Shown here in pieces: positions 1 to 9,000 of a stretch of DNA of 64,000 nt. Numbering within the stretch: the stretch's first letter is position 1; each line of letters opens with the position of its first letter. A model generated the notes under the pieces. It did not search any database. It was not told where the DNA came from and saw only the letters and a program-made list of their open reading frames with translations. The translations under genes were made by a program, and so were the position numbers. The DNA is from Euclidia mi (lineage: Eukaryota > Arthropoda > Insecta > Lepidoptera > Erebidae): assembly GCA_944739405.2 (NCBI GenBank), contig OX123197.2:60116047-60180046 (forward strand), read 5' to 3'.

Positions 1-838
1 TTCTGCATTATGGGGTTGGAATTTAAACGGATTCCAAAGTGATGGACATTTTAGCGTTGTGGTGCCCTTAAATAAGATTTAAGGGTTTGCAGAGGATTAC
101 AATAAAATTGTGATAAATTGTAAACACGAACTTATATTGAATAGGAGTAATTCTAACTTAAATAGTTTTATTCTTACTGATGAAGTCGTTCAGCTTCAAA
201 TAGATATACAGAGAATTCAATGGAGAGTACCACATATAAAAGTTTCCGATCGAGAACGTTTAATACTTTTAAAGCACTTAGAAAGAGATAAACCTATTCA
301 GATGGCCTTTAGAAATTGGGATTTATATGAGTATCCTTTACTACCTAAAACCACAAAGCATTCTTGGTCAGTAAAGACTGCTTCTCAATTAGAAAAGCCT
401 CGGTATGTCATTTTTTGCTTGCAAACTAATAGGAAAAATAATAGAACTAAAGACAGTTCGGTATTTGATCATTGTGATGTGACAAATGTTACGCTCTTTT
501 TAAATTCGCAATATTATCCTTATGAGCCTTTATCTTTAAAGTTTTGTGAGAACAAATATAGTATATTATATGAAATGTATGTGAAATTTCGCCAGTCGTA
601 TTACAACTCTCCGGTAGAACCGTTGCTTGATCTGCAGGATTTCAAAGAAAAGGCCCCAGTCTTCATCTTAGACTGTTCGAGGCAAAACGATAGTTTAAAA
701 ACTGGTCCAGTGGATGTAAGATTGGAATTTGAATGTTCAACACAAATACCAGATAAGACAACTGCATACTGTTTGATTATAAACGACCGACTTGTGGAAT
801 ACAAACCTCTGAGCAACATCGTGCGTAGATTATCATGA
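1..838 (+). pseudogene. Double-jelly-roll capsid-like protein, C-terminal part, of an endogenous virus-like element
   Basis: The frame is open from base 2 and runs off the left edge, so the N-terminus lies outside the window. An in-frame TAA at 80-82 interrupts it, and the frame then continues to the stop at 836-838. The longest clean stretch starts at a GTG (110), which is not a natural start because coding resemblance continues upstream of it. The protein resembles, from memory, insect genome proteins annotated with a double jelly-roll-like domain, related to capsid proteins of Polinton/adintovirus-like elements. Recognisable parts are WDLYEYPLLP, QLEKPRYVIFCLQTNRK, FDHCDVTNVTLFLNSQYYP and LKTGPVDVRLEFE. 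Expected role: structural shell protein of a virus-like element, or a relic of one. The stop codon overlaps the start of the next ORF (ATGA, 835-838), a compact virus-like arrangement. The family call rests on memory, not a search. Confidence 0.68.
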
Positions 839-1312
839 CTGCTATTGTAGACATCCAAGGCTTTAAAACAGAAGCAAATGAATTTATAATAAAAAGAAAT
901 TGCTATATGGTGTAATCAAAGCCTGCAAGTGTTTTTAATCAAACCGCCATATCCTTTTTACGATTTGACTAAATCGGAAAGACAACAAGTTTGCTGGATT
1001 GAGCGTAATAGAAAAATATACTGGAGCGAAGGATTTATACCTTACTCAAATTATCAATATTTAGTTTTAGATATCTTAAAAGATAAGTGTGTTTTCGTTA
1101 AAGGTCTTGAAAAAGTGTCATGGTTGAAAAATATTTTAAATAGTGTTCATGTAATTAATTTAGAAGATAAAGGTTGTCCTAATTTGTTAACTCTATATGA
1201 TCGCTATAAATATTTCGGAGATTTGTACAATTGTATCTATCATGACTCAATATGTGCATTAAAAAATGTTATGTGCTTAAAAAAATGGTGCTTTGATAAT
1301 AAACTTTTTTAA
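835..1312 (+). pseudogene. Companion ORF of the capsid-like gene, frameshifted
   Basis: The ATG at 835-837 overlaps the capsid-like stop (ATGA). The first frame reads about 25 codons (MTAIVDIQGFK...) and then reaches a stop at 908-910. Shifting by one base in the A-run at 891-895 restores a long open frame to 1312. Copy 2 at 1691 has four A where this copy has five, which supports a single-base insertion here. The intact part reads FLIKPPYPFYDLTKSERQQV, then CWIERNRKIYWSEGFIPY, and ends in a Cys-rich tail (about residues 85-125 of the open part). Similar small proteins follow the capsid-like gene in other insect genomes, as I recall. Function is unknown to me; I see no membrane segment or catalytic motif. 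It is probably co-expressed with, and co-inherited with, the capsid-like gene. Confidence 0.6.
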
Positions 1313-1558
1313 AAAGATACAATATGGATTGTTTCATTTTACTAAATCGTTTCCTATACTCACTAACATACCCATTTAGTTTTAATATATACTATGATTG
1401 GAATATTACATGAATTGATACACATTCATAAGCACAATAAAAAACTCAACAAAGAGAACAGTTACATTGGTCACTAAGACAAGGAGTTAAATTCCTAACC
1501 TGAAAACCTTAGAATAGGTGTTATTATTCTAAGCTGAAAACATAATGTTAATAATCTA
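1313..1558. other. AT-rich spacer after the capsid-like element
   Basis: No coding potential or recognised repeat. It contains a short local repetition of CTGAAAAC at about 1500-1540. Confidence 0.4.
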
Positions 1559-1690
1559 TATCGTGAATAAAACGGATCGCAGATAACAAAAGAAGCTATT
1601 ATTGGAGGCGTCATGCGATCATGTTAGTAGTGTGATTTTTGGTGCGCTCTGCATTGCGAACGGAGAGAAGCGAGGTGAGTGATGCAGTAA
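1559..1690 (+). repeat. Dispersed repeat, copy 1
   Basis: Shares ATCGTGAAT, ACGGATCGCAGATAACAA, TATTATTGG and GTGAGTGATGCAG-like blocks, in the same order, with 2867-2949. Its right edge (1690) is also the left edge of the duplicated companion-ORF fragment. It may therefore mark a terminal or junction sequence of the virus-like element, or a separate transposon. Family not identified. Confidence 0.5.
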
Positions 1691-1829
1691 GCAAATGAAT
1701 TTATACTAAAAGAAATAGCTGTATGGTGTAATAAAAACCTACAAGTGTTTTTAATCAAACCACCATTTCCTTTTTACGATTTGACTAAATCAGAAAGACG
1801 GCAGGTTTGCTGGATTGAATGCCTGTAGT
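1691..1829 (+). pseudogene. Partial second copy of the companion ORF
   Basis: Aligns with 873-1003 of the companion ORF at high identity: it begins GCAAATGAATTTATA and runs through the conserved LIKPP.PFYDLTKSER..VCWIE segment. It then stops after two unrelated codons (TAG at about 1827-1829). It lacks the extra A found in the first copy, so it preserves the ancestral frame over the overlap. Only about 130 bp are present. It could come from a tandem partial duplication or from a second, largely deleted element. Confidence 0.7.
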
Positions 1830-2134
1830 AGATGCAAATGAAATGCATAATTATTATTATTAAAAGAGTAATTAAATAATCTTATAAGAAATAAGTGATT
1901 CCTAATCTAACATTTATTGTATTTTAAAGTGCTATTTGTTTTAAGACTAAGATATATAAATCATCCATCAAGAATCCTAATTGTCTACTACTTAAATATA
2001 TTATATATTAGAAGATTTTATTATCGTAATTATAAAAAATAAACGTTTGTACTGAGTTATTGATTATCTTGGATAATTCTATACACGTCATGTTAAGACA
2101 AAGTGGTCCAATATTTTATCACATCTTTGACGAC
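1830..2134. other. Non-coding AT-rich stretch
   Basis: No ORF, RNA gene or repeat recognised. Confidence 0.4.
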
Positions 2135-2290
2135 ACGTTTGGCGCATTGGCTAAGAGTATGACTCGCATCACAATGTAAATAGTAGGTTTAATAGACGCA
2201 GCAACTAATGCACCAACATGTTGCGGGTTCGATTCCCGCACGGAACAAATGAGTATTGTTCCGGTTTGGATTTTGTTTTTATGTTTTTTT
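2135..2290 (+). repeat. tRNA-derived SINE, family A copy 1
   Basis: Pol III-type internal promoter: an A-box-like TGGCGCATTGGCTAAGAG near 2140-2157, and a B box GGGTTCGATTCCCGC near 2225-2239. The tail, TTGTTCCGGTTTGGATTTTG, is shared with the copy at 3468. The interval between the boxes is longer than in a real tRNA, and there is no cloverleaf. Confidence 0.7.
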
Positions 2291-2866
2291 TTGTATTATA
2301 ATCAATTATTATGTGTCCATAATACCTACTGTTGGCTACTTACTAAGAAAGAAAGAAAGAGAAAAACTATTAATTTGTCACAGACACAGAAAAAGTATTA
2401 CATATAAAAGAAAACATTGCAAGGCATAAGATTAGTCTGTGACAAATATGTGCACTTGATGTGCACACTCAGCTATATTGTTGCATTGTGGTAGTGTCCA
2501 CAACTCTATTGTTGAGTTATAGTTGCTAGTAAAAGCTAACCTCTCATTATACGAAAGGCCTATGCATTCATTAGTACAAGATGTGCACCAAATCGTTTCG
2601 ATGCAACGATGTGCCGTGATCGAACATGATATTGTTGTTTATTGTACTTATTTAAGTGCGCGCGATAATTTTTGCTTGGCTATGTCAGTTCGACACCATA
2701 CCAGATTATGATACACACAACAACCGATCGGACTGATCGCGTCGACTGAACACAGCAGTCTAACTTGAGAATGTTGTTACATTAGCATCTCAAACTAGAA
2801 ACGACAGTAAGTTGTCCCATTGCATTGCTACTACAATGATATGTTGGTGAATGAAATACAATATTA
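2291..2866. other. Non-coding stretch
   Basis: Contains a GAAA-rich tract near 2345-2365. No supported gene. Confidence 0.35.
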
Positions 2867-2949
2867 TATCGTGAATCAGACGGATCGCAGATAACAACGG
2901 TATTATTGGGAGCGTCTGCGTCAGCTCACTTTGTTCTGAGTGATGCAGA
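2867..2949 (+). repeat. Dispersed repeat, copy 2
   Basis: Diverged copy of 1559-1690, sharing ACGGATCGCAGATAACAA and GAGTGATGCAG. It is followed at about 2983-3025 by a relative of the 4061-4116 fold-back sequence (GGGGCTTCTGTATCACGCAG..CGAGCG). Confidence 0.5.
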
Positions 2950-3065
2950 TCACATTTATATTAATCGATCTCGATTGTAAAATTGGGGCTTCTGTATCAC
3001 GCAGCTCGAGCGGCGACGCGAGAGCAAGTAAAGTAGTAATAATTTACTTATTAGCAGTAGTTTTA

Positions 3066-3290
3066 GACCACCTTGCTGGTCTAGTGGTACAATTGTGACT
3101 GTTGAGCGTGGGGTTCTTGGCTCGATTCCCAGGTCAGGCAAAACGCTATTGGGTTTATCACCATTCATCGTCAGGAATCCTTCAGTAGCATCATTAACTA
3201 AGAACATGGGCATAAACCGCAGATGCAGCAATCACTTCTGCCTACCCCTTCGGAGGTATATCTACAAGTGTAATGTTGTGTTATGGTGTA
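3066..3290 (+). repeat. tRNA-derived SINE with a 3' body
   Basis: A-box-like CTGGTCTAGTGGTAC (about 3074-3088) and B-box-like GGCTCGATTCCCAGG (about 3118-3132) head the element. Its 3' part CTGCCTACCCCTTCGGAGG matches the 3' ends of the minus-strand SINEs at 6829, 28605 and 58408. It belongs to the same dispersed family. Confidence 0.75.
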
Positions 3291-3467
3291 TGATATTATT
3301 TCATTGAAAATGATTAATATCCCAAACTTTCTCCTGTGTTATATGTTTACAAACATACAATATCACAGATCCTGAACACCTATCTTTAGGTTATATAAAT
3401 ATTTGAACCACGTGGGAATCGAACTAGTGAGAAAAACGTATGAAGCGATTCAGTATTTTATCACATT

Positions 3468-3625
3468 TTCGACGACATGTTTGGCGCATTGGATAAGAGC
3501 TCGGCTCTATGCATCACAATGTAAATATTAGTTTGTAAATGTACTGCTAGTAAATGCGCCAAGTGTCGCGGGTTCGATTCCCGCACGGAACAAATAAGTA
3601 TTTGTTTCGGTCTGGATTTTGTTTT
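3468..3625 (+). repeat. tRNA-derived SINE, family A copy 2
   Basis: Parallel to 2135-2290: TTTGGCGCATTGGATAAGAG as A box, CGCGGGTTCGATTCCCGCAC as B box, and the same GTTTCGGTCTGGATTTTG tail. The two copies differ at many positions, which implies independent old insertions. Confidence 0.7.
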
Positions 3626-3739
3626 ATTTAGCCATTCTTAATTATAAAATATTAATAGATACCTACTTTGAAAATTGAGCAAGTATGAGGCTAGATCTCG
3701 ATATCCTGGTATTTATTAATTTATTTACATACTTAATGA

Positions 3740-3850
3740 TAATGTTGTATTATTGGTACAGTGGTTGAATCAATTTCTGCACTAAATGTCGTAGGTTCGA
3801 TCCCTAATACCAAATACCTACCTAAAACTTGCCATCGGAAATCAAACCAT
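3740..3850 (+). repeat. Possible tRNA-like SINE head
   Basis: TTGGTACAGTGGTTGAATC followed by GTAGGTTCGATCCCTAATACC resembles A and B boxes. No other copy is seen in the window, so the call is weak. Confidence 0.35.
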
Positions 3851-4060
3851 GCACGGCTGTCGCCAACTCGCAATCTCTAGACCAAAGCATAAAATGCAAA
3901 TAAATTCTTGATCAACTAATTGATACACACTGCATTGTTCTACTTATAAATATGACACTCGTCAAGTAATAAAGTATAGATCAATAATGTTGATCGAACG
4001 AGTCGAACTTGATATTATTGTTTGTGAATATTAAGTATATACGATACGGTGAAAACGATT

Positions 4061-4116
4061 GGGGATTCTGTATCATGCAGTTCGAGCGAAGCGAGAACAA
4101 ATGATACAGAATCCCC
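4061..4116. repeat. Perfect 16-bp inverted repeat with a 24-nt loop
   Basis: GGGGATTCTGTATCAT (4061-4076) is exactly complementary to ATGATACAGAATCCCC (4101-4116). The loop reads TCGAGCGAAGCGAGA-like. A half-copy lies at about 2983-3025. It is probably a fold-back or MITE core. Confidence 0.8.
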
Positions 4117-4699
4117 GATATTACACTACTTGTATGTGTGCGCCTGTATGAGCCGATAGGCCTACTATTGGTACTGTACGTCGGCAATCACTACAAGAGT
4201 CAACGTCTTGCGTTGATATTTTAAAATTTTTGTGCAAAGCTCAGTTAGCACTGAAGCTTTATCAATACTGGCACGTGTACTTTCGGTTGATCTTGAGGTC
4301 CAAAGACGTGCATCAATGTATTATACCATACGAGAAATCATGAATCCAAAATTTCCTAGCACCTCGTGATAGAAATAAACTGCTTAGGTTGTTCAACCAG
4401 CACGCCGATGTCTACGTAGGCCTTGTCAACGAATAGCAGTTTCGTTGGAATACATCAACCAAGGGCCGTCACCTCGACCAATTCTTTCCAGACGTTCGTG
4501 AGTGACTGGCCGGACCCGGTTAGGGGGGGATCACTGTGTTGCTCAATTTCGTACGGGGCATGGTAATTTTTGGAGGAAGTTGCTTTGGTTTTTAATTAGT
4601 TTATTCACCATTATTCAAGCTCTGACAACAAATGTGAGTAATCTGCACATCACATTTTGTGTGTGAGTGTGGTCTTTGCCAATCTGACATTAACAATAT
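4117..4699. other. Non-coding stretch
   Basis: No supported gene or known repeat. Confidence 0.35.
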
Positions 4700-5060
4700 G
4701 CCTAGTGATTTTCATAATTAATGACTTCTGGTCTAGCGTATTATGCGGCTCTTGCGGCAAGCAATCGAATATCAGTGCATTTAGGCGTCTCTGCCATGCA
4801 TATTACTGACAATAGGCACAGCTCGAAAATTGTCGGTAATAGAGGCATGTTGATTTCAGCACAAATGGGTTGGGTCGACCGAAGAAGTACTACCCTCTCA
4901 CAGAAGATCGATGTAAAGTAACAGTATCTGTTATTTTGTGTTTTGTTCAGTGAGTGAGAACGCCTGAGGCCCAGTCACCTTTCCTCTCCCGGTTCCCATC
5001 CTGATCGCTTTCCCTTCTCCTCTTCCTTCGGGTAGGCAGCAACTTGGCTGTACTTATTTG
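4700..5060 (+). repeat. Dispersed retroposon-like repeat, plus copy
   Basis: Contains CAGCACAAATGGGTTGGGTCGACC, AGTACTACCCTCTCACAGAA and TCTCCCGGTTCCCATCC. The inverse complement of these blocks is seen at 21300-21600, which identifies a dispersed family. From memory, this family (with CGGCAAACGAGC...CCGCCGCCCATGG at the other end) is common in moths and butterflies. Confidence 0.6.
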
Positions 5061-5370
5061 ACATTGCTCCTGTAATGCTAAGTAAACACAGCTAAGTATG
5101 AGCCACGGATACCACTTACCATATCAAGTGGGCCATTGGCTCGTCTGCCAACGGTGAAAGCAATAAAAGTTTCGTAGTAACATCGCAGCGCCAATCAGCT
5201 TGTGACCATGGGACTTGCAATCGTTCCAAAACGTCAAGCCTTTCATGGTATGTAAATACGTATAAAAGATCGCGTTAATTCCCGTGTCATGAATAATTAA
5301 TCATACTTAATGCACTTTCAATGAAAATTATAAGGGCTCATTAGGCTTTACAATTAACTAGTACCTAATA
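5061..5370. other. Non-coding stretch
   Basis: Nothing recognised. Confidence 0.3.
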
Positions 5371-5506
5371 TTCGATTAACTTAAACTTACGCAATTAAGC
5401 GATTAAATAAATAATTGTGCTTGACTTCTTTTATCCTTAGGACACTAGATAAAGGCTAATACGGGACTTTACATTGTGCGTGGCTCGATATACATTTGTC
5501 CGGATT
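5371..5506 (+). repeat. Diverged copy of the 29.3-29.8 kb repeat
   Basis: Blocks ATTAACTTAAACT, TGTGCTTGA, CCTTAGG.CACT and GTGCGTGGC.CGA...CCGG line up in order with 29686-29816. Confidence 0.6.
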
Positions 5507-5654
5507 TTTTAGTAGGTACCTAATATTTTGTCACAGGTATTTTTCACACAAACATTTAAATCACAGTCATGTTATACCTAATATTTTAATTACCTATTTA
5601 GCCCATGTCTAAGCCAAAGGAAAATAAATGAAAATCGCTTTGCTCACTGAATGA

Positions 5655-5702
5655 ACTGAAAACGGTTCTGAAAATCGGACCTGAAAAACGGGCCTGAAAA
5701 CG
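5655..5702. repeat. Short degenerate tandem repeat
   Basis: About four units of CTGAAAAYGG[AT]YC-type sequence, roughly 13-14 bp each. Confidence 0.6.
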
Positions 5703-5806
5703 GATGTGTGCGGCCAGGCTTACTGAGTTATTTGATTCCATACCATTCATCGGCCTGAAGCTTAAGCTGTGTAGCTACGTAATTTTTATGTAGGTCCTTA
5801 CATTCA

Positions 5807-6021
5807 TCCTACTACATACTAATGTATAAAGCTCAAGAGTTTGTTTGTTTGGTTGAACGCGCTAATCTCAGGAACTACTGGTCTGATTTGAAAAATTATT
5901 TCAGTGTTAGATAGCCTATTTATCGAGGAAGGCTATATGAGCTATACAGTACCACTCTATGAGCCACGGGAGCGGAGCAGTAGCCTTAAATGATGCGGGT
6001 GTAACCGCGGGCATCCTCTAG
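5807..6021 (+). mobile_element. Short Helitron-like element (non-autonomous)
   Basis: Starts TCCTACTA after an A and ends CTAG before a T, fitting Helitron ends (5'-TC, 3'-CTRR, A|T insertion). Internal text GAACGCGCTAATCTCAGGAA and the 3' CGCGGGCATC..CTAG match a widespread lepidopteran family as I recall it. A related 5' end in inverse orientation is at 25380. It is 215 bp long with no coding capacity. Confidence 0.6.
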
Positions 6022-6304
6022 TGGATAATAATTCTACTACTCTTTCAGCTTTGATTAGCCTGATTAACCTTCCAAGTTTTAATTTTCTCCCCATTGATTG
6101 AATAGTCTAACCGTAAGTAGTAGTAGTTTAATTTATTCTAATGAAAGAGTAAATTAAAAATGATGTATCGCGATAACTTGAACAACATTTAATCAACGGG
6201 CACAAAGTAGATAACAACCAGACTCGAAACAAAATTTATTGTAAATCTGACGAAATATTGTGAGATGAAACAAATTGTCGTGTGGGCATTTAACCTACAA
6301 TGTT

Positions 6305-6685
6305 CAGCAGCGATAGCCTAGTGGAGATACTAATGGACTGCCATGCAGAGGGTATCAGGTTCGAATCCACGGCACGCACCAATTACTTTTCGAAGTTAAG
6401 TGTGTATTAAATTGTTAATTATCGCTTGCCCTGTGCCTCGGAGAGCACGTTAAACCGTCGGTCCCGGCTGTCATGAAGGTCTTTGACAGTCGTTACGGGG
6501 AGTCGGTATCCTCAAATAAACTGATACTGGTCTAAACCATGGAATATCACTATCCCTGTCAGACGGCAGTCGCTCTGTGGAAATGTTGATATTCTGTCAT
6601 ATCTGGTTAGTCCAGTAAGCGGAACTCAGGCACGTGTAAGTCTTGGATGCAACTGGAATAACGCTAGGGCGATGATGATGATTCA
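6305..6685 (+). repeat. Long tRNA-derived SINE, family B
   Basis: Head AGCAGCGATAGCCTAGTGGA (A box) and GGTTCGAATCCACGGCACG (B box). The body includes GCCTCGGAGAGCACGTTAAA and GTCTTTGACAGTCGTTACGG. The tail is GATGATGATGAT. It is the clearest full-length copy in this window; inverse copies are at 23065, 27890, 59208 and 63575, and a plus copy is at 60425. Confidence 0.85.
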
Positions 6686-6697
6686 GCACATAGCTAA

Positions 6698-7465
6698 ACA
6701 GCATGGCGACCGTTTAAAATACTATGTCATTCTTTCTGTATTTATTGGACACGGCACACTCATATACTAAATCAGTAAGCCTACATAGATAATCCAGCCG
6801 TGGGGTAGTTTGAACTATAATAATATTTCTTTTTTTATATAGCCTCACGCCTTTATCCTCGAAGCGGTAGGCAGAGATGCAATATTACACCCACATTTCG
6901 CCATGAATTTTCATACATACATAGACTCACGCCTGTTTCCCCGAAGGGGTAGGCAGAGGCATATTAAACGCCCACTTTTCGCCAGTGTTTTGATCCCACG
7001 TAATAGGTGGCGAGCCTATTGCCGCTTATTGGGACATTTTGTTTGCCAGAGCCTCGTCCGTTGATCGGCAGGTGCACCACTTGCAGGTGAGGTTGGCTTG
7101 GGACCCTAAGTTCTTGGTGGGAACCCTATGCACCCTGAATTAATTTTCAGGTCCCACGTAAAAGGGGGCGAGCCTATTGCCTTTACCGGGCACATCACCA
7201 GACTCCGTGCTGCTGTTAAGAATTCGGAACAACCCAGTAACACTTTTGCCCGACTCGGGAATCGAAGCCGGAACCTCCGATCAGCAGTCGCATAAGCTAT
7301 CCACTAGACCACGGAGGCAGTCAGAACTATAATTATACCAAAACAAATTAAATAAATTTAGCACAGGTTTAAACTGCATGGCGACCGTTGAGAGCGCTAC
7401 GTTATTCCTTCTCCATTGATTGGACACGTCACACTCATATACTAAATTAGCACGCCTGCATACAA
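6698..7465 (+). repeat. Diverged direct duplication flanking a SINE
   Basis: 6698-6790 and 7370-7465 share GCATGGCGACCGTT, ATTGGACACG.CACACTC and ATATACTAAAT in order. The SINE at 6829-7320 lies between them. Confidence 0.7.
6829..7320 (-). repeat. Nested tRNA-derived SINEs
   Basis: The outer element ends in a minus-strand B box (GGGAATCGAAGCCGG, about 7257-7271) and starts at CCTCACGCC..GGTAGGCAGAG. Flanks GAACTATAATAAT and GAACTATAATTAT look like target duplications. A second copy (ACATACATAGACTCACGCC...) is inserted inside at about 6909-7137, between AATTTTCA repeats, so this is a SINE within a SINE. Confidence 0.75.
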
Positions 7466-7559
7466 AATCTTGCGTGTTGTGTGGTTGTTAGTATCCATAA
7501 CTATGTCCTCCGACCGAATATCGGCCACAGTGGCCAATCTTCATATGAGACTAGCCAAC

Positions 7560-8400
7560 TGCGCAAGACTTAATATTAGGCCTCGTTTACGGAGACGCGG
7601 GGCGTTAAACGTCGCGAGCGGCGGAGCGTGGCGCAGCTCTTATCATTGCTCGCGTAAACACAAATGTTAGACAATATAAGACGCGGGACGAGAAGCATTC
7701 CATTGTGACTGCGCGAATCCTCAAGCGTCTAGCATAGCACGCGGCGGGTGCCGCCACGGCGTACATGGGAGACTCAATGTCAGATAAGCGACAGATGGGA
7801 GTGCACGTGTCGCAAATTATAACATGAACCATTACCGTGCGGCCGTGTGGTGACGGATCGTCCCTGTGGTCTCGGATTAAGGTTACGGAATGTCACCATC
7901 CCATATCATCCCATGGGTGTCGTAAGAGCCAACAGAGGGAACACATTATGCAGAGAACAGCACTGTAAGAGAAGGAAAACTTGATACAAACCCTATACCA
8001 ACCCGTTTAGCCAGCGTGGTATAGTAGGGCAATTCCTCCTTTCAAAGGAGAGGCCTAGTCCAGCAGTGGACTGTTAAAGACTGATGATGATGATTCCATT
8101 ACGACGGTGACTACGTTTGCGTTGTGCGATTGCCAAATAAGACTGGCAGAAGGTTCGCTGCGGGCATAGATTCATCGAAAATTGCCGCTGCGTGCGCCGC
8201 GCCGCCGCCGCGATAATCGAGCAAACGCGCGTAAAATCGCATCTCTATAAACGCACTCATACAACGCCATATATTTGAAGAATTCAGTGTGGGCCGCGCC
8301 GCCGCATTCGATGCGCAACAAATATGTGCGCAAAGACAAGTGCTTTCTTTGTTCCCTCAGTCCCATAATCCGATGGAACACTACATATGACCCGATCGGA
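7560..8400. other. GC-rich patches, no supported gene
   Basis: 7581-7667 begins GGCCTCGTTTACGGAGACGC and ends GCTCGCGTAAACAC, a weak inverted pair that suggests a MITE remnant. 8185-8300 is rich in GCCGCC and gives an Arg-rich spurious ORF. A SINE tail lies between them. Confidence 0.35.
7985..8095 (+). repeat. SINE 3' end
   Basis: CCAGCGTGGTATAGTAGGGC, GAGAGGCCTAGTCCAGCAG and a GATGATGATGAT tail match the 3' end type also seen at 22270-22350. Confidence 0.65.
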
Positions 8401-8587
8401 GAGAGATTGTGCGTGAAACCAACGGCCTAACGTGCTTTCTGCCCTGACTCCGAACTTCTACTGTAATTCTTAACAGAAAAGTCCAATATCATGATCCGCA
8501 GTCGCTTACACTACCGCAGGACCTCAGAGGTTGTTAGTAAGCCATATACCAATAGTAGTTTAAAAAAAAACTTATAGCAACACTCAC

Positions 8588-8739
8588 CGTTCTATTCCCA
8601 AGATCATGGACCCTGCAGTTGAGCTGTGCAGTCTTCCCGACCAGTGCTGTCACGTTCTTAGAATGTGCTATGTCGAACCTTGGACCTCGTTGCGTCAGGC
8701 CCAAGTCCACGTCAGTATAATCCAATTCTGGGACCCCGT
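8588..8739 (-). CDS. Immunoglobulin-domain exon of a dpr/DIP-like cell-surface gene
   Basis: Reading down the minus strand, the exon encodes about 50 residues ending in ...FDIAHSKNVTALVGKTA, QLNCRVHDLGNRT, immediately followed by a good splice donor (ACG|GTGAGT, phase 0, donor at 8587-8586). This is the start of the first Ig domain as I know it from insect dpr proteins; the Cys in LNCRV is the B-strand cysteine of the fold, and NVT and NRT are glycosylation sequons. The upstream boundary is uncertain: in-frame TGA at 8752-8750 limits it, and CACAG|AC (exon start 8739) or CCCAG|AA (8727) are possible acceptors, both phase 1. These proteins act at the neuronal surface in synaptic partner recognition. 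The next exon (VSW...) was not found below 8588. It could be a pseudo-exon, but there is no break in it. Confidence 0.7.
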
Positions 8740-8787
8740 CTGTGCCGATTCAATTTGTATTGTCAGTGCAACCTGGTGGAGAAATAT

Positions 8788-9000
8788 TCTAATAATAATA
8801 ATAATAATATACTTTATTGGCACAATTTACAATAATAAGTACATATACAAACAGTGAGAAGTAAATCAATTGAAATAAAGAAAAGAGACAGAAAAAAAAG
8901 ATCAACATACACTCTAAATACAAAGAAAAAGCAATCTGTGCCAAAGGGCCAACAGCTCAGCAACATGCTCGGCAGCGGCGAAACCACTGCCTAACGCTGA
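8788..9000 (-). mobile_element. 3' end of a Jockey-like LINE
   Basis: On the minus strand this ends in CAATAAAGTATATTATTATT with an (ATT)n tail (8788-8812), a polyadenylation-signal-like 3' end seen in lepidopteran LINEs as I recall. The body further up is AT-rich and not coding. The tail sits about 50 bp from the possible dpr-like acceptor. Confidence 0.5.

Noticed and set aside
110..838. An intact capsid gene starting at 110
   Set aside because: The start there would be GTG, and the same frame carries similar sequence upstream beyond an in-frame stop to the window edge.
2135..3625. Genuine tRNA genes
   Set aside because: A and B boxes are present, but no cloverleaf or anticodon arm closes and the bodies continue into SINE tails.
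4721..4921. 66-codon ORF as a host protein
   Set aside because: It lies inside a dispersed repeat with an inverse copy at 21.3-21.6 kb.
8172..8381. Arg-rich 69-codon minus-strand ORF
   Set aside because: Arises from GCC/CGC-rich DNA; no family resemblance or splice context.
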